From Marinomonas sp. CT5 (GTDB taxonomy: Bacteria; Pseudomonadota; Gammaproteobacteria; Pseudomonadales; Marinomonadaceae): 64,000 nucleotides of DNA. The notes below the pieces were generated by a model. The model worked only from the letters and a program-made list of their open reading frames with translations, ran no database searches and was not told the origin of the DNA. This document shows, piece after piece, positions 18,963-27,786 of this stretch. Position 1 is the first letter of the stretch, and the number at the start of each line of letters is the position of its first letter. The stretch covers positions 1,970,495 to 2,034,494 of the forward strand of contig NZ_CP025572.1 of assembly GCF_018336975.1 (NCBI RefSeq), in the 5' to 3' direction. Position numbers and translations under genes: made by a program.

Positions 18963-19102
18963 TTACTGCTCTGATGGTTTGGCGTAACGACTAATATGGT
19001 TCACACAACTGAGCGTCATGATAAGAAAAATGACAGCTCGAATTCTCTTGTTGATGCTCAATTATGTGACTATCTGACCTGGCAAACGATTTGTTTTGCA
19101 AG

Positions 19103-20560
19103 TTATGTGTTTTGAAGATAGTTATTAATCAGATGAATGACTTGATCAACGGCTTCCACATGACCATCGAAGGGGTTTTTTGGGTCGAATACCTGCAAGT
19201 AGTAATCTGGCGGAATGCCATCTCCCTCCCAAAGGTTGCCTGCGAAGTCTATGTAGATCTCGTTTGATAGATCAAGGGTCCACCCATTCGGTAATGTTTT
19301 AGTGAGTATGTCAGATAACGCTCCGCGGGTATTTTCACCGAAATGGGTAACATTCGGTAATGCCCTCAAAGCTAAAACGACTTCCTCTCCACCGCTAACC
19401 GTTGTATTGGCTGAAAGTAAGTAGACAGGACCATGAAATTGGCTTTCAGGTGAGCGTTTTTCTGGGGCAACATACTCAGGAAAGAAATTTTGATCCCTAG
19501 CATCGTAAGCCAGTTTATAAAAAACAAGCTGCTGTTGTGCGGCGAATCGGTTTGCGAGATCGATAGCGGGAAAGCTGTAGCCACCTACATTGACGCTTAG
19601 GTCTATGATCACGGCTTTGACTTTTTGTTCGTTGAATTCATCTATTGCGTCATCCAGCACAGACATTAATATTGACCTGTCTTCTATGTCATGTCCCACG
19701 CCAGCCCCAGCGTAGTTGTATGTACTCATTAACGCTAGGTAGCCAATGGCTTGTTTATCGTTATTAAGGTCAATGACACCATACTGTATCCAACCATTTG
19801 CCGCGACTTCGCCTTTATTTTTTAAAATAGTGTCGCGTATGTCCTTTTTATATTGTTTAAAAAAGGTTTTGTTCATGCTGCGATGACTCGTGCCTTGTTG
19901 TTTGGCTAATTCTGCGTTGGCTTTACTCACTGTGCTGTGGTCAGGCTGGAAGCGTTTAGTTTGACCATCTACGTCGCCTATTAAAGCAAGGTGAGCATCT
20001 TTTAGAGGCTTGAGCATGGAGGAGAAGAGATTAAACAACTCAACATCACTCATATTATTGTCTACCTGGCTCTTGGCTTCATGTACTGTTTTTTGCCAAT
20101 CGACCCCGTAGAGTTTAAAAAATGCATAGTGTGTTTGCATATAATCTGCGAAAAATTCGAAATTGGTTTTCGGATCGTTTTGTACTGACGCTAGGCATCT
20201 ATGTGGCATGTTACCCAGTCGCATGAATTCAATCGGGTAGGTTTCAAAGGGCTCGATATAGATTAATGTGTCACGATCTGTCTTTTTTAGTTTGAAAACG
20301 GCATCGGAAATCTCTCCAGCGGCCAGCTTTGAAAATAACGTCGAACCTTCTTCATTGTATTGGCATCGCTCTTCGGTGATGTCGTAAAAGCGTACATCAT
20401 TCGGTTGAATATCTAATAGGTAACCGTAGCCATTTGATTGCCAAATACCGTTTAAAGAGGAGCGTAAGCTGGTGTTTTCTGATTTATGACTAGGACTTTG
20501 ACAGCCCGATAAACTAAGCAGAATTAGGCCTAAAATAATTAACGCTATGTAATATCGCAT
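19103..20560 (-). CDS. S41 family peptidase, lipoprotein
   Basis: 485 residues with a lipoprotein signal (LILLSLSGCQ, lipobox LSGC, Cys at residue 19). The C-terminal half is a tail-specific protease/S41 domain: IIDLSVNVGG and the nucleophile region NTTVSGGEEVVLALRALPN with S389, then GENTRGALSD. The N-terminal part is a family-specific extension of unknown role. It is expected at the membrane on the periplasmic side, processing proteins or peptides. It lies 124 bases downstream of the membrane AraC gene on the same strand and may share its transcript. Confidence 0.85.
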   Translation of the reverse strand: MRYYIALIILGLILLSLSGCQSPSHKSENTSLRSSLNGIWQSNGYGYLLDIQPNDVRFYDITEERCQYNEEGSTLFSKLAAGEISDAVFKLKKTDRDTLIYIEPFETYPIEFMRLGNMPHRCLASVQNDPKTNFEFFADYMQTHYAFFKLYGVDWQKTVHEAKSQVDNNMSDVELFNLFSSMLKPLKDAHLALIGDVDGQTKRFQPDHSTVSKANAELAKQQGTSHRSMNKTFFKQYKKDIRDTILKNKGEVAANGWIQYGVIDLNNDKQAIGYLALMSTYNYAGAGVGHDIEDRSILMSVLDDAIDEFNEQKVKAVIIDLSVNVGGYSFPAIDLANRFAAQQQLVFYKLAYDARDQNFFPEYVAPEKRSPESQFHGPVYLLSANTTVSGGEEVVLALRALPNVTHFGENTRGALSDILTKTLPNGWTLDLSNEIYIDFAGNLWEGDGIPPDYYLQVFDPKNPFDGHVEAVDQVIHLINNYLQNT

Positions 20561-20654
20561 AATAAATCTTCCAAAAAATTGATGGTGAGATTGTTACCTA
20601 AAATCATCATTAGCGTGTCTTCGCACGAAAGGAAGGACGAAGTATTAGTGCTGG

Positions 20655-20685
20655 AAGTGTCTTTCTATTGTATAGAAAGACACTT
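20655..20685 (-). repeat. 14-bp perfect hairpin touching the AraC-gene stop codon
   Basis: AAGTGTCTTTCTAT (20655-20668) pairs perfectly with ATAGAAAGACACTT (20672-20685) around a 3-nt loop. Its last base belongs to the stop codon of the AraC-type gene. No T-run follows in the direction of transcription, so it may be a factor-dependent terminator or a 3' end stabiliser. Confidence 0.6.
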
Positions 20686-21869
20686 TAAGAGGTTTCTGGA
20701 TGTGCCTGTGACCGGTAGGCTGATGGTGTCATGCCTGTTTCTCGCTTAAAACTCTTGTAGAAAGAGGATCTTGAGTTAAAGCCTACACTGTATGCAATAT
20801 CGAGAAAGGTGTTATCACTGTTTAGGATTTGTTGCTGTGCTTCTTTTACTCGCCACGCATTCACAAAGTCAAAAAAGCTTTGCCCTATGTGTCCATTTAA
20901 TGTCTGAGATACATAGTTTGCTGGCTCCGACACCGCTCTCGCTAAATCGCTAAGAGATAGGTTGGGGTTGAGGTGCAGCTTTTGTGTTTCCATTAATTCC
21001 AGAATGCGCTTTTCGATGCGGCTAATGTGCTGTTCTGTTAAAGGTGAGCGTTCGTACTTAGCGCTACTGGCTTCTGTTTCAGCCAGAGGAATAGTGTTCA
21101 CTTCCTGTTCTTTTATTTCTGACTGAAGAGCAATCTGCTGCCTTAGGCCCCAATGAGATAACACTGAAATGAGTATGAGATCAAAAATGTCTACGATAAA
21201 TTGGAACGGGTCGATAAGTGAAAAGAAGATATTTAACACTGACAGCACTAAGGTAATCACCAGTAGTGAGGCAACCGTGTATATCCACATGAGTTCCCTG
21301 TGTTCCGTGCTTGAAAATACCTGTTTTAGGTGGTGTTGGTGTTTGAGTAAGCGGCGAATGATAACGACAAGATAAAAGCCACTTTGCACAGCCCAAAACA
21401 CCATAGTGAAAAATAGTATTCCCGTGGCCATCATAAATAATGGAGTCTTTGGGCCTTCTAGGCGTCCAACCATTTGTTCAAATAGGTTTGTTGGTAGTGA
21501 TAATAAAAACGCGCCAACAAGAAGACCAATACCAAAGGGAAAAAAGTGCCAAAAGTCTTCATAAAAAGGCGGATTGGGGCGGTTGCTGGTGATGTTCCTT
21601 AAGTAAATCCAGAGTGCTGGTGATAGGACCAATAAGCCTATGAAGGACGAAATTTCAAAGAAATTGTACCAAACTGCGCCACTGCTTTCGGGTATAAATA
21701 GGGCTAAGCAGGTAGTGAGAAAATTAAGTGAGAAGAACGCAAAAAATACAATGAGAGGGGCATAAATTTTATGAGGGTCTTTTCTTACTAAAAGTAGACT
21801 GATGGACAACAGGCATTGCCCCAATGAAGCCGCTGCTAACATGGCGGCAATCGTTGTTGAAAAAATCAT
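20685..21869 (-). CDS. AraC family transcriptional regulator with N-terminal membrane domain
   Basis: 394 residues. The first 240 residues hold about seven hydrophobic helices (for example FFTMVFWAVQSGFYLVVII), the last about 100 a double HTH AraC domain (NLSLSDLARAVSEPANYVSQ, then DIAYSVGFNSRSSFYKSFKR). This is a membrane-anchored one-component regulator that likely senses an envelope or extracellular signal. It is divergent from the MipA/OmpV gene; repeated ACATGA half-sites lie between them. The S41 lipoprotein gene follows it on the same strand. Confidence 0.9.
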   Translation of the reverse strand: MIFSTTIAAMLAAASLGQCLLSISLLLVRKDPHKIYAPLIVFFAFFSLNFLTTCLALFIPESSGAVWYNFFEISSFIGLLVLSPALWIYLRNITSNRPNPPFYEDFWHFFPFGIGLLVGAFLLSLPTNLFEQMVGRLEGPKTPLFMMATGILFFTMVFWAVQSGFYLVVIIRRLLKHQHHLKQVFSSTEHRELMWIYTVASLLVITLVLSVLNIFFSLIDPFQFIVDIFDLILISVLSHWGLRQQIALQSEIKEQEVNTIPLAETEASSAKYERSPLTEQHISRIEKRILELMETQKLHLNPNLSLSDLARAVSEPANYVSQTLNGHIGQSFFDFVNAWRVKEAQQQILNSDNTFLDIAYSVGFNSRSSFYKSFKRETGMTPSAYRSQAHPETS

Positions 21870-21927
21870 GAATAGGTTGACGTCCTTTTTTATACTTTCC
21901 GTTTACGGTTTTCAATTCTCAGTACAC

Positions 21928-21983
21928 ACATGACTTTTCATGTAGGAAAGGACAGAAGGTGTTGTACGCCCAGACATGAAAAG
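21928..21983. promoter_or_regulatory. Inverted repeats between AraC-type and MipA/OmpV genes
   Basis: ACATGA (21928-21933) is followed after 4 nt by its complement TCATGT (21938-21943). CTTTTCATGT (21934-21943) is also a perfect 10-bp inverted repeat of ACATGAAAAG (21974-21983). Three related half-sites in a divergent promoter region suggest an operator, possibly for the adjacent AraC protein, or a leader hairpin of the downstream gene. Confidence 0.45.
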
Positions 21984-22058
21984 ACGATCTATTATCCATC
22001 AGCATTTAGGATCTCTTCAATATTTATTGTGACAATGTGTGTCGTATCTGGAGAGATA

Positions 22059-22811
22059 ATGAAAAAGAAAATCATCGGATTATTGTGTTTAGGCTTGGGT
22101 TCTAGTGTTTCTTATGCCGGTTTTCAAAATGTTGGTGAAGCCATTGGTTGGCGTGTAGGCGTTGCAATAGAGAGCGAATATGCGGGCTATGGAAAAACCG
22201 ATCAGCCAATGTGGAATGTGTCTCCCTATATTTCCTATGATTGGGAGAACTTTCATTTAGGTGCTGATGGGCTGTCTTATCAATTTTTTAAACAGGAAGG
22301 ATTGTCTTTGGCAGCCGAAGTCTCTCCAAGATGGCCGAGCATAGAGGAAAGTGACTCTCCATTATTGACTGATATTGATAGGGATACTGCTTTAGAGGCA
22401 GGATTAAGTGGGAATTATGCAATAGGTCGTTTTTATGTGAATGGTGCGATAAGAGCCGATATTTCAGATGTTCATAATGGTCATGAATTTACTCTTAAAG
22501 TCGGGCGGTCTATGGAGTTTAGAGGCATCAATTTGGACTTGGCTGTTGGAGCATCCTATTTAGATGAAAAACTCAACGCTCATCTTTATGGGGTAAAAAA
22601 CAATGAAGCAAATGTTAGTCGGCCAGCATTTTATCCAAAAGACTCATCTGTTACATTTATTGAAGCAAAAGCCTTCACCCTTGTCGGAAAAAATACCCAA
22701 TTACTCGCCATTGTTGGTTATAAGTCTTATAGCAGCGAAATAAAGAAAAGTCCGTTGATCAGGCATGATGGTGAAGGAAGTGTTACGCTTGCTATTATTC
22801 AGCCATTTTGA
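22059..22811 (+). CDS. MipA/OmpV family outer-membrane protein
   Basis: 250 residues from ATG 22059 (GGAGA upstream); longer in-frame starts lack a signal sequence. Signal peptide KKKIIGLLCLGLGSSVSYA, then a beta-rich sequence with alternating aromatic residues (APYISYDWENFHLGADGL-like) ending in Phe, as expected of an outer-membrane barrel. MipA/OmpV proteins are linked to murein hydrolase scaffolding or to antimicrobial responses; the role here is unknown. Divergent from the membrane AraC gene, which may regulate it. Confidence 0.85.
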   Translation: MKKKIIGLLCLGLGSSVSYAGFQNVGEAIGWRVGVAIESEYAGYGKTDQPMWNVSPYISYDWENFHLGADGLSYQFFKQEGLSLAAEVSPRWPSIEESDSPLLTDIDRDTALEAGLSGNYAIGRFYVNGAIRADISDVHNGHEFTLKVGRSMEFRGINLDLAVGASYLDEKLNAHLYGVKNNEANVSRPAFYPKDSSVTFIEAKAFTLVGKNTQLLAIVGYKSYSSEIKKSPLIRHDGEGSVTLAIIQPF

Positions 22812-22878
22812 TAAGCCGAAAATCTTTTCAGCTGTTATGAAAGTAAAGTACATTCTACTGTAGAAAAGGTGATTAACC

Positions 22879-22916
22879 ATATTGAGCGTTTAAGATACAT
22901 TTCCGGCGCTCAATAT
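22879..22916. repeat. 10-bp inverted repeat after MipA/OmpV gene
   Basis: ATATTGAGCG (22879-22888) and CGCTCAATAT (22907-22916) form a hairpin with an 18-nt loop, 67 bases after the stop. No T-run follows; it could be a weak terminator or an operator for the next gene. Confidence 0.45.
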
Positions 22917-22965
22917 TCTGAATGCCTGATATTTTTAGAAAAAATTGTCTATTGAGAGGGGCATA

Positions 22966-23568
22966 ATGGTAGGGATTTTATTGCAAGGATTGTCTGGTGT
23001 AATTATTGGTTTAGGGCTTTTTTATTTATTGGGGTCGATGCTATTAAAGCAATGGATACGTTTAGATGCCTATCAACTTACATTATCAATGGGCGTTACT
23101 TTTTTGGTTGCGATTGTCTGCGAAATTAGTATTGATAGACTTTATTTTTCGATAATGGACAAACCACTTTGGCTATATCATGTATGGCCAATTCATCAGG
23201 GTTATACTTCTGGGTTGAACTTCATTGTTTGGCCCGCATACGGTTTTTATTTGTATCTTGTGCATAAAGTACTGGTTTCAAAAAGAGTATTGTTACGTCC
23301 GCGTTGGCTGCATGGTTTATTGTCTGGGATCGATGGTCCTTTATTAGAAATTCTGGCTAATGGTTTCTTTTTGCTATTTTATGGCACTTTCTATTTTTAC
23401 TATTTGCCTGATGATATGGGGCACTATTCCTCTATCCAAGTAATTCCTATTTACATGCTGGTGGGAGTGGTTTTATCGCTGATTCTTGATTACCTACGTC
23501 GTTATCCACGTAATTGGCTGTATCCAAGTGTTTCCTATGTGATGGCAGTTGGAGTTATGTTTGTTTGA
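22966..23568 (+). CDS. Integral membrane protein of unknown function
   Basis: 200 residues from ATG 22966 (GAGAGGGG upstream). About six hydrophobic segments, for example ILLQGLSGVIIGLGLFYLLG and the C-terminal LYPSVSYVMAVGVMF. Acidic and aromatic residues sit near membrane interfaces (CEISIDRLYF, WPIHQGYTSG). I do not recognise a family. It lies between the MipA/OmpV and epimerase genes on the same strand. Confidence 0.7.
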   Translation: MVGILLQGLSGVIIGLGLFYLLGSMLLKQWIRLDAYQLTLSMGVTFLVAIVCEISIDRLYFSIMDKPLWLYHVWPIHQGYTSGLNFIVWPAYGFYLYLVHKVLVSKRVLLRPRWLHGLLSGIDGPLLEILANGFFLLFYGTFYFYYLPDDMGHYSSIQVIPIYMLVGVVLSLILDYLRRYPRNWLYPSVSYVMAVGVMFV

Positions 23569-23675
23569 GCTAGTAAGTAACATGCTGATTTTTATTGCCA
23601 TCTTTTGGTGAATATTGTGTTATCAATCAATAACGTCGTCTTTCAATAATAATTAAAAACAATGGAGAATACGGT

Positions 23676-24584
23676 ATGACAGCGAAGCGTATTTTATTTA
23701 CGGGTGGATCAGGGAAAGCAGGCAAGCATGTGGTGGCTTATTTGCTTGATCAAGGGTATCGGGTGCTGAATGTGGATTTAACGCCTTTGGATCACCCACA
23801 AGTAGATAACCTTATTGTAGATATTACGGACTCTGGTCAGGTGTTTAATGCCATGACATCTTATGCCGATTTTGATGAGTTAGAACCGGGGAACGGAGTG
23901 CCAAAATTTGATGCCGTGGTGCATTTCGCTGCGGTTCCTAGAATCCTGATTCATCCCGATAATGAAACGTTTCGCGTCAATACTATGGGGACGTACAACG
24001 TGATTGAGGCCGCTGTGAAGCTAGGTATTAAAAAAATTGTGATTGCTTCATCAGAGACTACCTATGGTATTTGCTTTTCCGATGGTCAAACCGACCCGAA
24101 TTCTTTGCCTTTAGAAGAAGACTATGATGTTGATCCTATGGACAGTTATGGTTTGTCTAAAGTACTGAATGAGAAAACGGCTCGTAGCTTCCAGCGTCGT
24201 TCAGGCTTTGATATTTATGCGCTGCGCATTGGTAATGTGATTGAGCCCCATGAATACGCAGAACTGTTTCCGCATTATTTTAAACACCCTGAAGTACGCC
24301 GTCGGAACGCTTTTTGTTATATCGATGCGCGTGACCTTGGTCAGATAGTGGACTTATGTTTGCAAAAAGACAGATTGGGCTTTCAGGTGTTCAATGCGGG
24401 GAATGATCATAATGGAGCGACGATTCCAACGAAAGAGTTAGCAGCACGTTTTTTTCCAAATGTGCCATTTACTCGAGAGATGGGTGAGCATGAAGCCTTG
24501 TTTTCGAATCGTAAAATAAGAGAAGTGCTGGGATTTAAAGAACAGCATAATTGGCGTAATTATGTTGACTCACTAAGTGACTAG
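23676..24584 (+). CDS. NAD(P)-dependent epimerase/dehydratase (extended SDR)
   Basis: 302 residues. Rossmann glycine motif TGGSGKAGKHV at the N-terminus, catalytic Tyr-x3-Lys in DSYGLSKVLNEK (with a Ser in IASSETTYG), and a substrate domain at the C-terminus. The arrangement is typical of UDP-sugar epimerases and uronate dehydrogenases; the exact substrate is uncertain. ATG 23676 follows AATGGAGAA. It converges on the MocR gene, with only 10 bases between stops. Confidence 0.85.
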   Translation: MTAKRILFTGGSGKAGKHVVAYLLDQGYRVLNVDLTPLDHPQVDNLIVDITDSGQVFNAMTSYADFDELEPGNGVPKFDAVVHFAAVPRILIHPDNETFRVNTMGTYNVIEAAVKLGIKKIVIASSETTYGICFSDGQTDPNSLPLEEDYDVDPMDSYGLSKVLNEKTARSFQRRSGFDIYALRIGNVIEPHEYAELFPHYFKHPEVRRRNAFCYIDARDLGQIVDLCLQKDRLGFQVFNAGNDHNGATIPTKELAARFFPNVPFTREMGEHEALFSNRKIREVLGFKEQHNWRNYVDSLSD

Positions 24585-24594
24585 CCTTAGTTGC

Positions 24595-25959
24595 TTAGCG
24601 ACAAAAAATTTGACCTAAGGTTCTTATCGCTTTTGATGAGTCTTCGTTTAATCCGAAGCCGAAATTGAATCTTAGGCAATTGTCATATTCGCCATTAGAG
24701 GAAAAGAAATAGCCGGGAATGAAGTAATTTCCGAGTTTGAGTGCCTCTTGTAGTTTGTTCGCTTTGTTAGGTAAATGCTCAGGTAGGCTCACCCATAAAA
24801 CAAATCCGCCTTGAGGTTTAGAGACCATGGTTCCTTTTGGAAAGCTTTCTAGTATTTCATGACGTACTTGATCTCGAAAGAAGGCTAATGTGGCTCTAAG
24901 CTTTCGCATGTGGAGGTCATAACCACCTGAGCGCAAAAATTCTGCGATAGTGGCTTGTGGGTATTCAGCGGTAAATTTCGATGTGGTTTGTTTGAGGTCT
25001 TTGATCTGCGTAGCACTTTTGGATCCAGCTACCCAACCAATTCTTAGACCTGGAGCGATCGATTTTGTAAAACTATTACAGAGAATAACATCAGATGAAT
25101 AGGCGCGAAGTGGCTTAGGGCGGTTATTCGTGAAATAGATATCGCCATAAACGTCATCTTCAATGATAGTAAAATGATAATCCTTTGAAAGCTCAACCAG
25201 TTGTTTTTTTTGCCTTTCACTGAGCAAAACGCCATCTGGGTTGTTGAAGTTTGCGTTATAGACAATGACTTTAATAGAGTGGTTTGCTAGCGCCTGTTTA
25301 ATGTCATCAAACGTTTTTACGCTGACACAGTTTAATCCTAATTCAGAAACAAACTTTAGGGTGTAAAAGTATGTTGGTGACTGAACTAAAACCGTATCTC
25401 CTGGGGAAGTGGTTGCTCTTAAAGCCAGTGACAAGGATTCAAGCCCACCATTGGTGATGCATATTTCACTTTTTGCGAATGAACAGCCATACTCAATTGA
25501 TCTTCTTATGATCTCATCTATTAGCAATTCATATCCGTGTCCAGAGATATTTCCACCGAGTAAGTCCGGGTTGCGATATATCTGTTTGCGCATGATCTTA
25601 CTGATTTTTTGAGTAGGATAAAGGTCAATGTGTCCATTTGATAACGACAGTCCTGTGTCGTTCCTAGAAGAAAGCAGTGAATATAATTGTTCTTTTTCGT
25701 TTTGTTTCCCTTCACGCTTGGAGTGGGAATTCTTTGCTTGAAAAGAAGCTTTAACAAAGTATCCCTTTTTAGGTACAGCGTAAACAACGCTTTCATTTTC
25801 GAGAAAACGCATAGCATTCAGTGCTGTAAGATTGCTGACTTCATACTCTTTGGCTAACTTTCGTACAGAAGGAAGTTTTGTGTCTGGAGGAATGTCTCCC
25901 TCAGATATTGAGTGAATGATATTGTCTGCAACGATCCTGTAAATGGGCTTTCTATCCAT
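24595..25959 (-). CDS. MocR-type transcriptional regulator (GntR wHTH fused to aminotransferase)
   Basis: 454 residues. GntR winged helix in the first 70 residues (LPSVRKLAKEYEVSNLTALNA) followed by a fold-type I aminotransferase domain with the PLP lysine at about K299 (NSFTKSIAPGLRIGW). Such regulators (TauR, PdxR, GabR) use PLP and an amino-containing effector. It is divergent from the thiol dioxygenase operon, which is its probable target; two palindromes lie in the 118-base shared promoter region. An effector related to cysteine or taurine is inference. Confidence 0.93.
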   Translation of the reverse strand: MDRKPIYRIVADNIIHSISEGDIPPDTKLPSVRKLAKEYEVSNLTALNAMRFLENESVVYAVPKKGYFVKASFQAKNSHSKREGKQNEKEQLYSLLSSRNDTGLSLSNGHIDLYPTQKISKIMRKQIYRNPDLLGGNISGHGYELLIDEIIRRSIEYGCSFAKSEICITNGGLESLSLALRATTSPGDTVLVQSPTYFYTLKFVSELGLNCVSVKTFDDIKQALANHSIKVIVYNANFNNPDGVLLSERQKKQLVELSKDYHFTIIEDDVYGDIYFTNNRPKPLRAYSSDVILCNSFTKSIAPGLRIGWVAGSKSATQIKDLKQTTSKFTAEYPQATIAEFLRSGGYDLHMRKLRATLAFFRDQVRHEILESFPKGTMVSKPQGGFVLWVSLPEHLPNKANKLQEALKLGNYFIPGYFFSSNGEYDNCLRFNFGFGLNEDSSKAIRTLGQIFCR

Positions 25960-25985
25960 GACTTCATCTTTTTTAACAATTTAAA

Positions 25986-26001
25986 TCTGTTATACAACAG
26001 A
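25986..26001. promoter_or_regulatory. Palindrome in MocR/dioxygenase intergenic region
   Basis: TCTGTT and AACAGA flank a 4-nt centre, about 27 bases upstream of the MocR start and 77 bases upstream of the dioxygenase start. Candidate operator. Confidence 0.35.
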
Positions 26002-26044
26002 ATCTTCATAACTGTATATATTTTGGCAGTGAATTACCCGTTAT

Positions 26045-26072
26045 CTTAATTTCATACTGGTATGAAATTAAG
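26045..26072. promoter_or_regulatory. Perfect 28-bp palindrome overlapping the ribosome binding site
   Basis: Arms CTTAATTTCATAC (26045-26057) and GTATGAAATTAAG (26060-26072) are exact inverted complements around TG. The right arm contains the AAG of the Shine-Dalgarno AAGGAG, 5 bases before ATG 26078. It may be an operator for the divergent MocR protein, or an RNA hairpin that masks the ribosome binding site. Confidence 0.6.
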
Positions 26073-26077
26073 GAGAA

Positions 26078-26581
26078 ATGGCAACAATGGATCATGAACT
26101 AAAACCAATCTTGCAGAAATTGAGTTTATGTCGAGACATGGAATCACTCAAAACTACTTTCGCCATGATACCGGCAGACACAAGTCAGCTCTTAAAGTAC
26201 ATTCGGTTTGATGCTGAAAGCTATACAAGAAATAGAGTTATAAGAACTGATAAGTTTGAAATTCTTGTTTTATGTTGGAAGACTGGTCAGGAAAGTAAAA
26301 TACACAATCATGAGGATAGTACTTGTATGTTTATGGTTGTTGAAGGGGAATTAACAGATACACACTTTGTCCGGAATAGTGACCAGTTGATAAGTATTTC
26401 TGTTAATGAACTTTCCTATGGTCAACGTAGTCTGTTATTCGGCGAGAACTACTATCACAAAATTTCCAATAACAGTAATGTCGATGCAGTTTCCATACAC
26501 TTATATTCACCTCCTTTGGGAGAATATCAAATAATTGATAATGAATTTGTCGAAGATTGGCAAACCGAGGTGATAGTGTGA
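26078..26581 (+). CDS. Cysteine dioxygenase family thiol dioxygenase
   Basis: 167 residues, a small cupin. Iron ligands of the three-His type are H76, H78 (KIHNHED) and H127 (NYYHKIS). C83 sits where the Cys of the Cys-Tyr cofactor lies, and the S139-H141-Y143 catalytic trio is present (SIHLYSPP). Y49 and R51 (SYTRNR) match the carboxylate-binding Tyr-x-Arg of cysteine dioxygenases, rather than the Gln of 3-mercaptopropionate dioxygenases. Expected reaction: oxidation of cysteine or a similar thiol to a sulfinate. Start ATG with AAGGAG. It overlaps the next gene by 4 nt. Confidence 0.9.
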   Translation: MATMDHELKPILQKLSLCRDMESLKTTFAMIPADTSQLLKYIRFDAESYTRNRVIRTDKFEILVLCWKTGQESKIHNHEDSTCMFMVVEGELTDTHFVRNSDQLISISVNELSYGQRSLLFGENYYHKISNNSNVDAVSIHLYSPPLGEYQIIDNEFVEDWQTEVIV

Positions 26582-27786
26582 TTCAAACATTTAAACTTGA
26601 TAGTAACTTTAAACGCATTATAAATAAATATATCAATTTGCATTTGAATGACATCAATCCATACAGCAGTGAGCAGATTGATGCAGAGTCTTTAAGTCGA
26701 TTCATGTATGAAACATTGAAATCAAGCATTGATGAAGAAAGTCAGAGGTTATATAGACTGATTAAACTGATTCAAGAAAGACCTCTTTTTCCAGTGCCAA
26801 CCGTTCATATAAAAAATATTGTTGAAGAACCTTCGAATACATTGCTTCCACCAAGAACCCCAAGAGGTTTTGATTATGGTAGTAACCCTCATGATCGAAT
26901 GAAGCTTCATTTTAATACTGAGTGGGTGTCATGGGCTTTAGCTCTGTTGTTGCGTCATACCAATATTATTCATCCTTCTGAACATGGTGGTAAAAACCGT
27001 TTCCATATGGTGTCACCAATATCTGATGTAGACCTTCGGTCGGTTAGTGCAAGTACTGGTGGCGGCGAATTTCTTCAACATAATGACGCTACAGTATATA
27101 CCTCAATAAAGACGCTAGATGAACTTGAAGAGCATCTTCGTAAGCTTGGCACATCAATTTCAATGTCAGCAAATATATTGGGGTTATCTGAAGATAAATT
27201 TGTGTCACAAGTACTTTGTGGAAAATATTCTAGAGTCGATGCAACCATGCTCACAGGAATTGTTAACAAAAACACAAAGACATTAATAACGCTTCCTGAA
27301 ATGTTACAGACATATCTTACTAAGAAATCTTTCAGTAAAGAGGATTTAAAAATTTTAGCAAAAACGCCTATTGCACACATTGCTGGACCAGCTGATGGTG
27401 AAATATCTGGTTATGTTGGAAATATCACAGCGCCTATTTTAATGAATGAATCAGGTGATATTACAGGAACATGTATTAATTTAGCTCCGGGGCGAATGGT
27501 ATATGTAGGGGACAATGAGAAAGAAAAGTCATTGTTTGATAGGTTTTGTACGAATGTTAGAAATTGCCCAAATATCGAAATTTTAGTTGAGACATCTGAT
27601 ATTTTGTTTTTTCCTAATTTAGCATTTAGTGGACAGCCTAATGTGACTCATGGACGACAGAAAATCGCGACAGAATCTTTCAATATAGAAGTAGACGGGG
27701 TGACATTGAGGCGAAGTCTTTGTCGGCAATACCTTGTTCGTAACGACCCCATCATATTAAAGGAAATGAATTATGGAACTTGCTAA
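26578..27786 (+). CDS. Fe(II)/2-oxoglutarate-dependent oxygenase, TauD/clavaminate synthase-like
   Basis: 402 residues from GTG 26578, which overlaps the previous stop (GTGA) and is preceded by GAGGTG. The double-stranded beta-helix iron facial triad is H168-x-D170 (FLQHNDATVY) and H358 (NVTHGRQKI), with an Arg-rich strand RRSLCRQYLVR supplying the 2-oxoglutarate-binding Arg. Between the HxD and distal His is a long mostly helical insert (about 180-265), larger than in TauD. The substrate is unknown; clavaminate-synthase relatives hydroxylate free amino acids. Strict coupling to a thiol dioxygenase suggests a sulfur amino acid or its sulfinate. Confidence 0.8.
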   Translation: MIQTFKLDSNFKRIINKYINLHLNDINPYSSEQIDAESLSRFMYETLKSSIDEESQRLYRLIKLIQERPLFPVPTVHIKNIVEEPSNTLLPPRTPRGFDYGSNPHDRMKLHFNTEWVSWALALLLRHTNIIHPSEHGGKNRFHMVSPISDVDLRSVSASTGGGEFLQHNDATVYTSIKTLDELEEHLRKLGTSISMSANILGLSEDKFVSQVLCGKYSRVDATMLTGIVNKNTKTLITLPEMLQTYLTKKSFSKEDLKILAKTPIAHIAGPADGEISGYVGNITAPILMNESGDITGTCINLAPGRMVYVGDNEKEKSLFDRFCTNVRNCPNIEILVETSDILFFPNLAFSGQPNVTHGRQKIATESFNIEVDGVTLRRSLCRQYLVRNDPIILKEMNYGTC

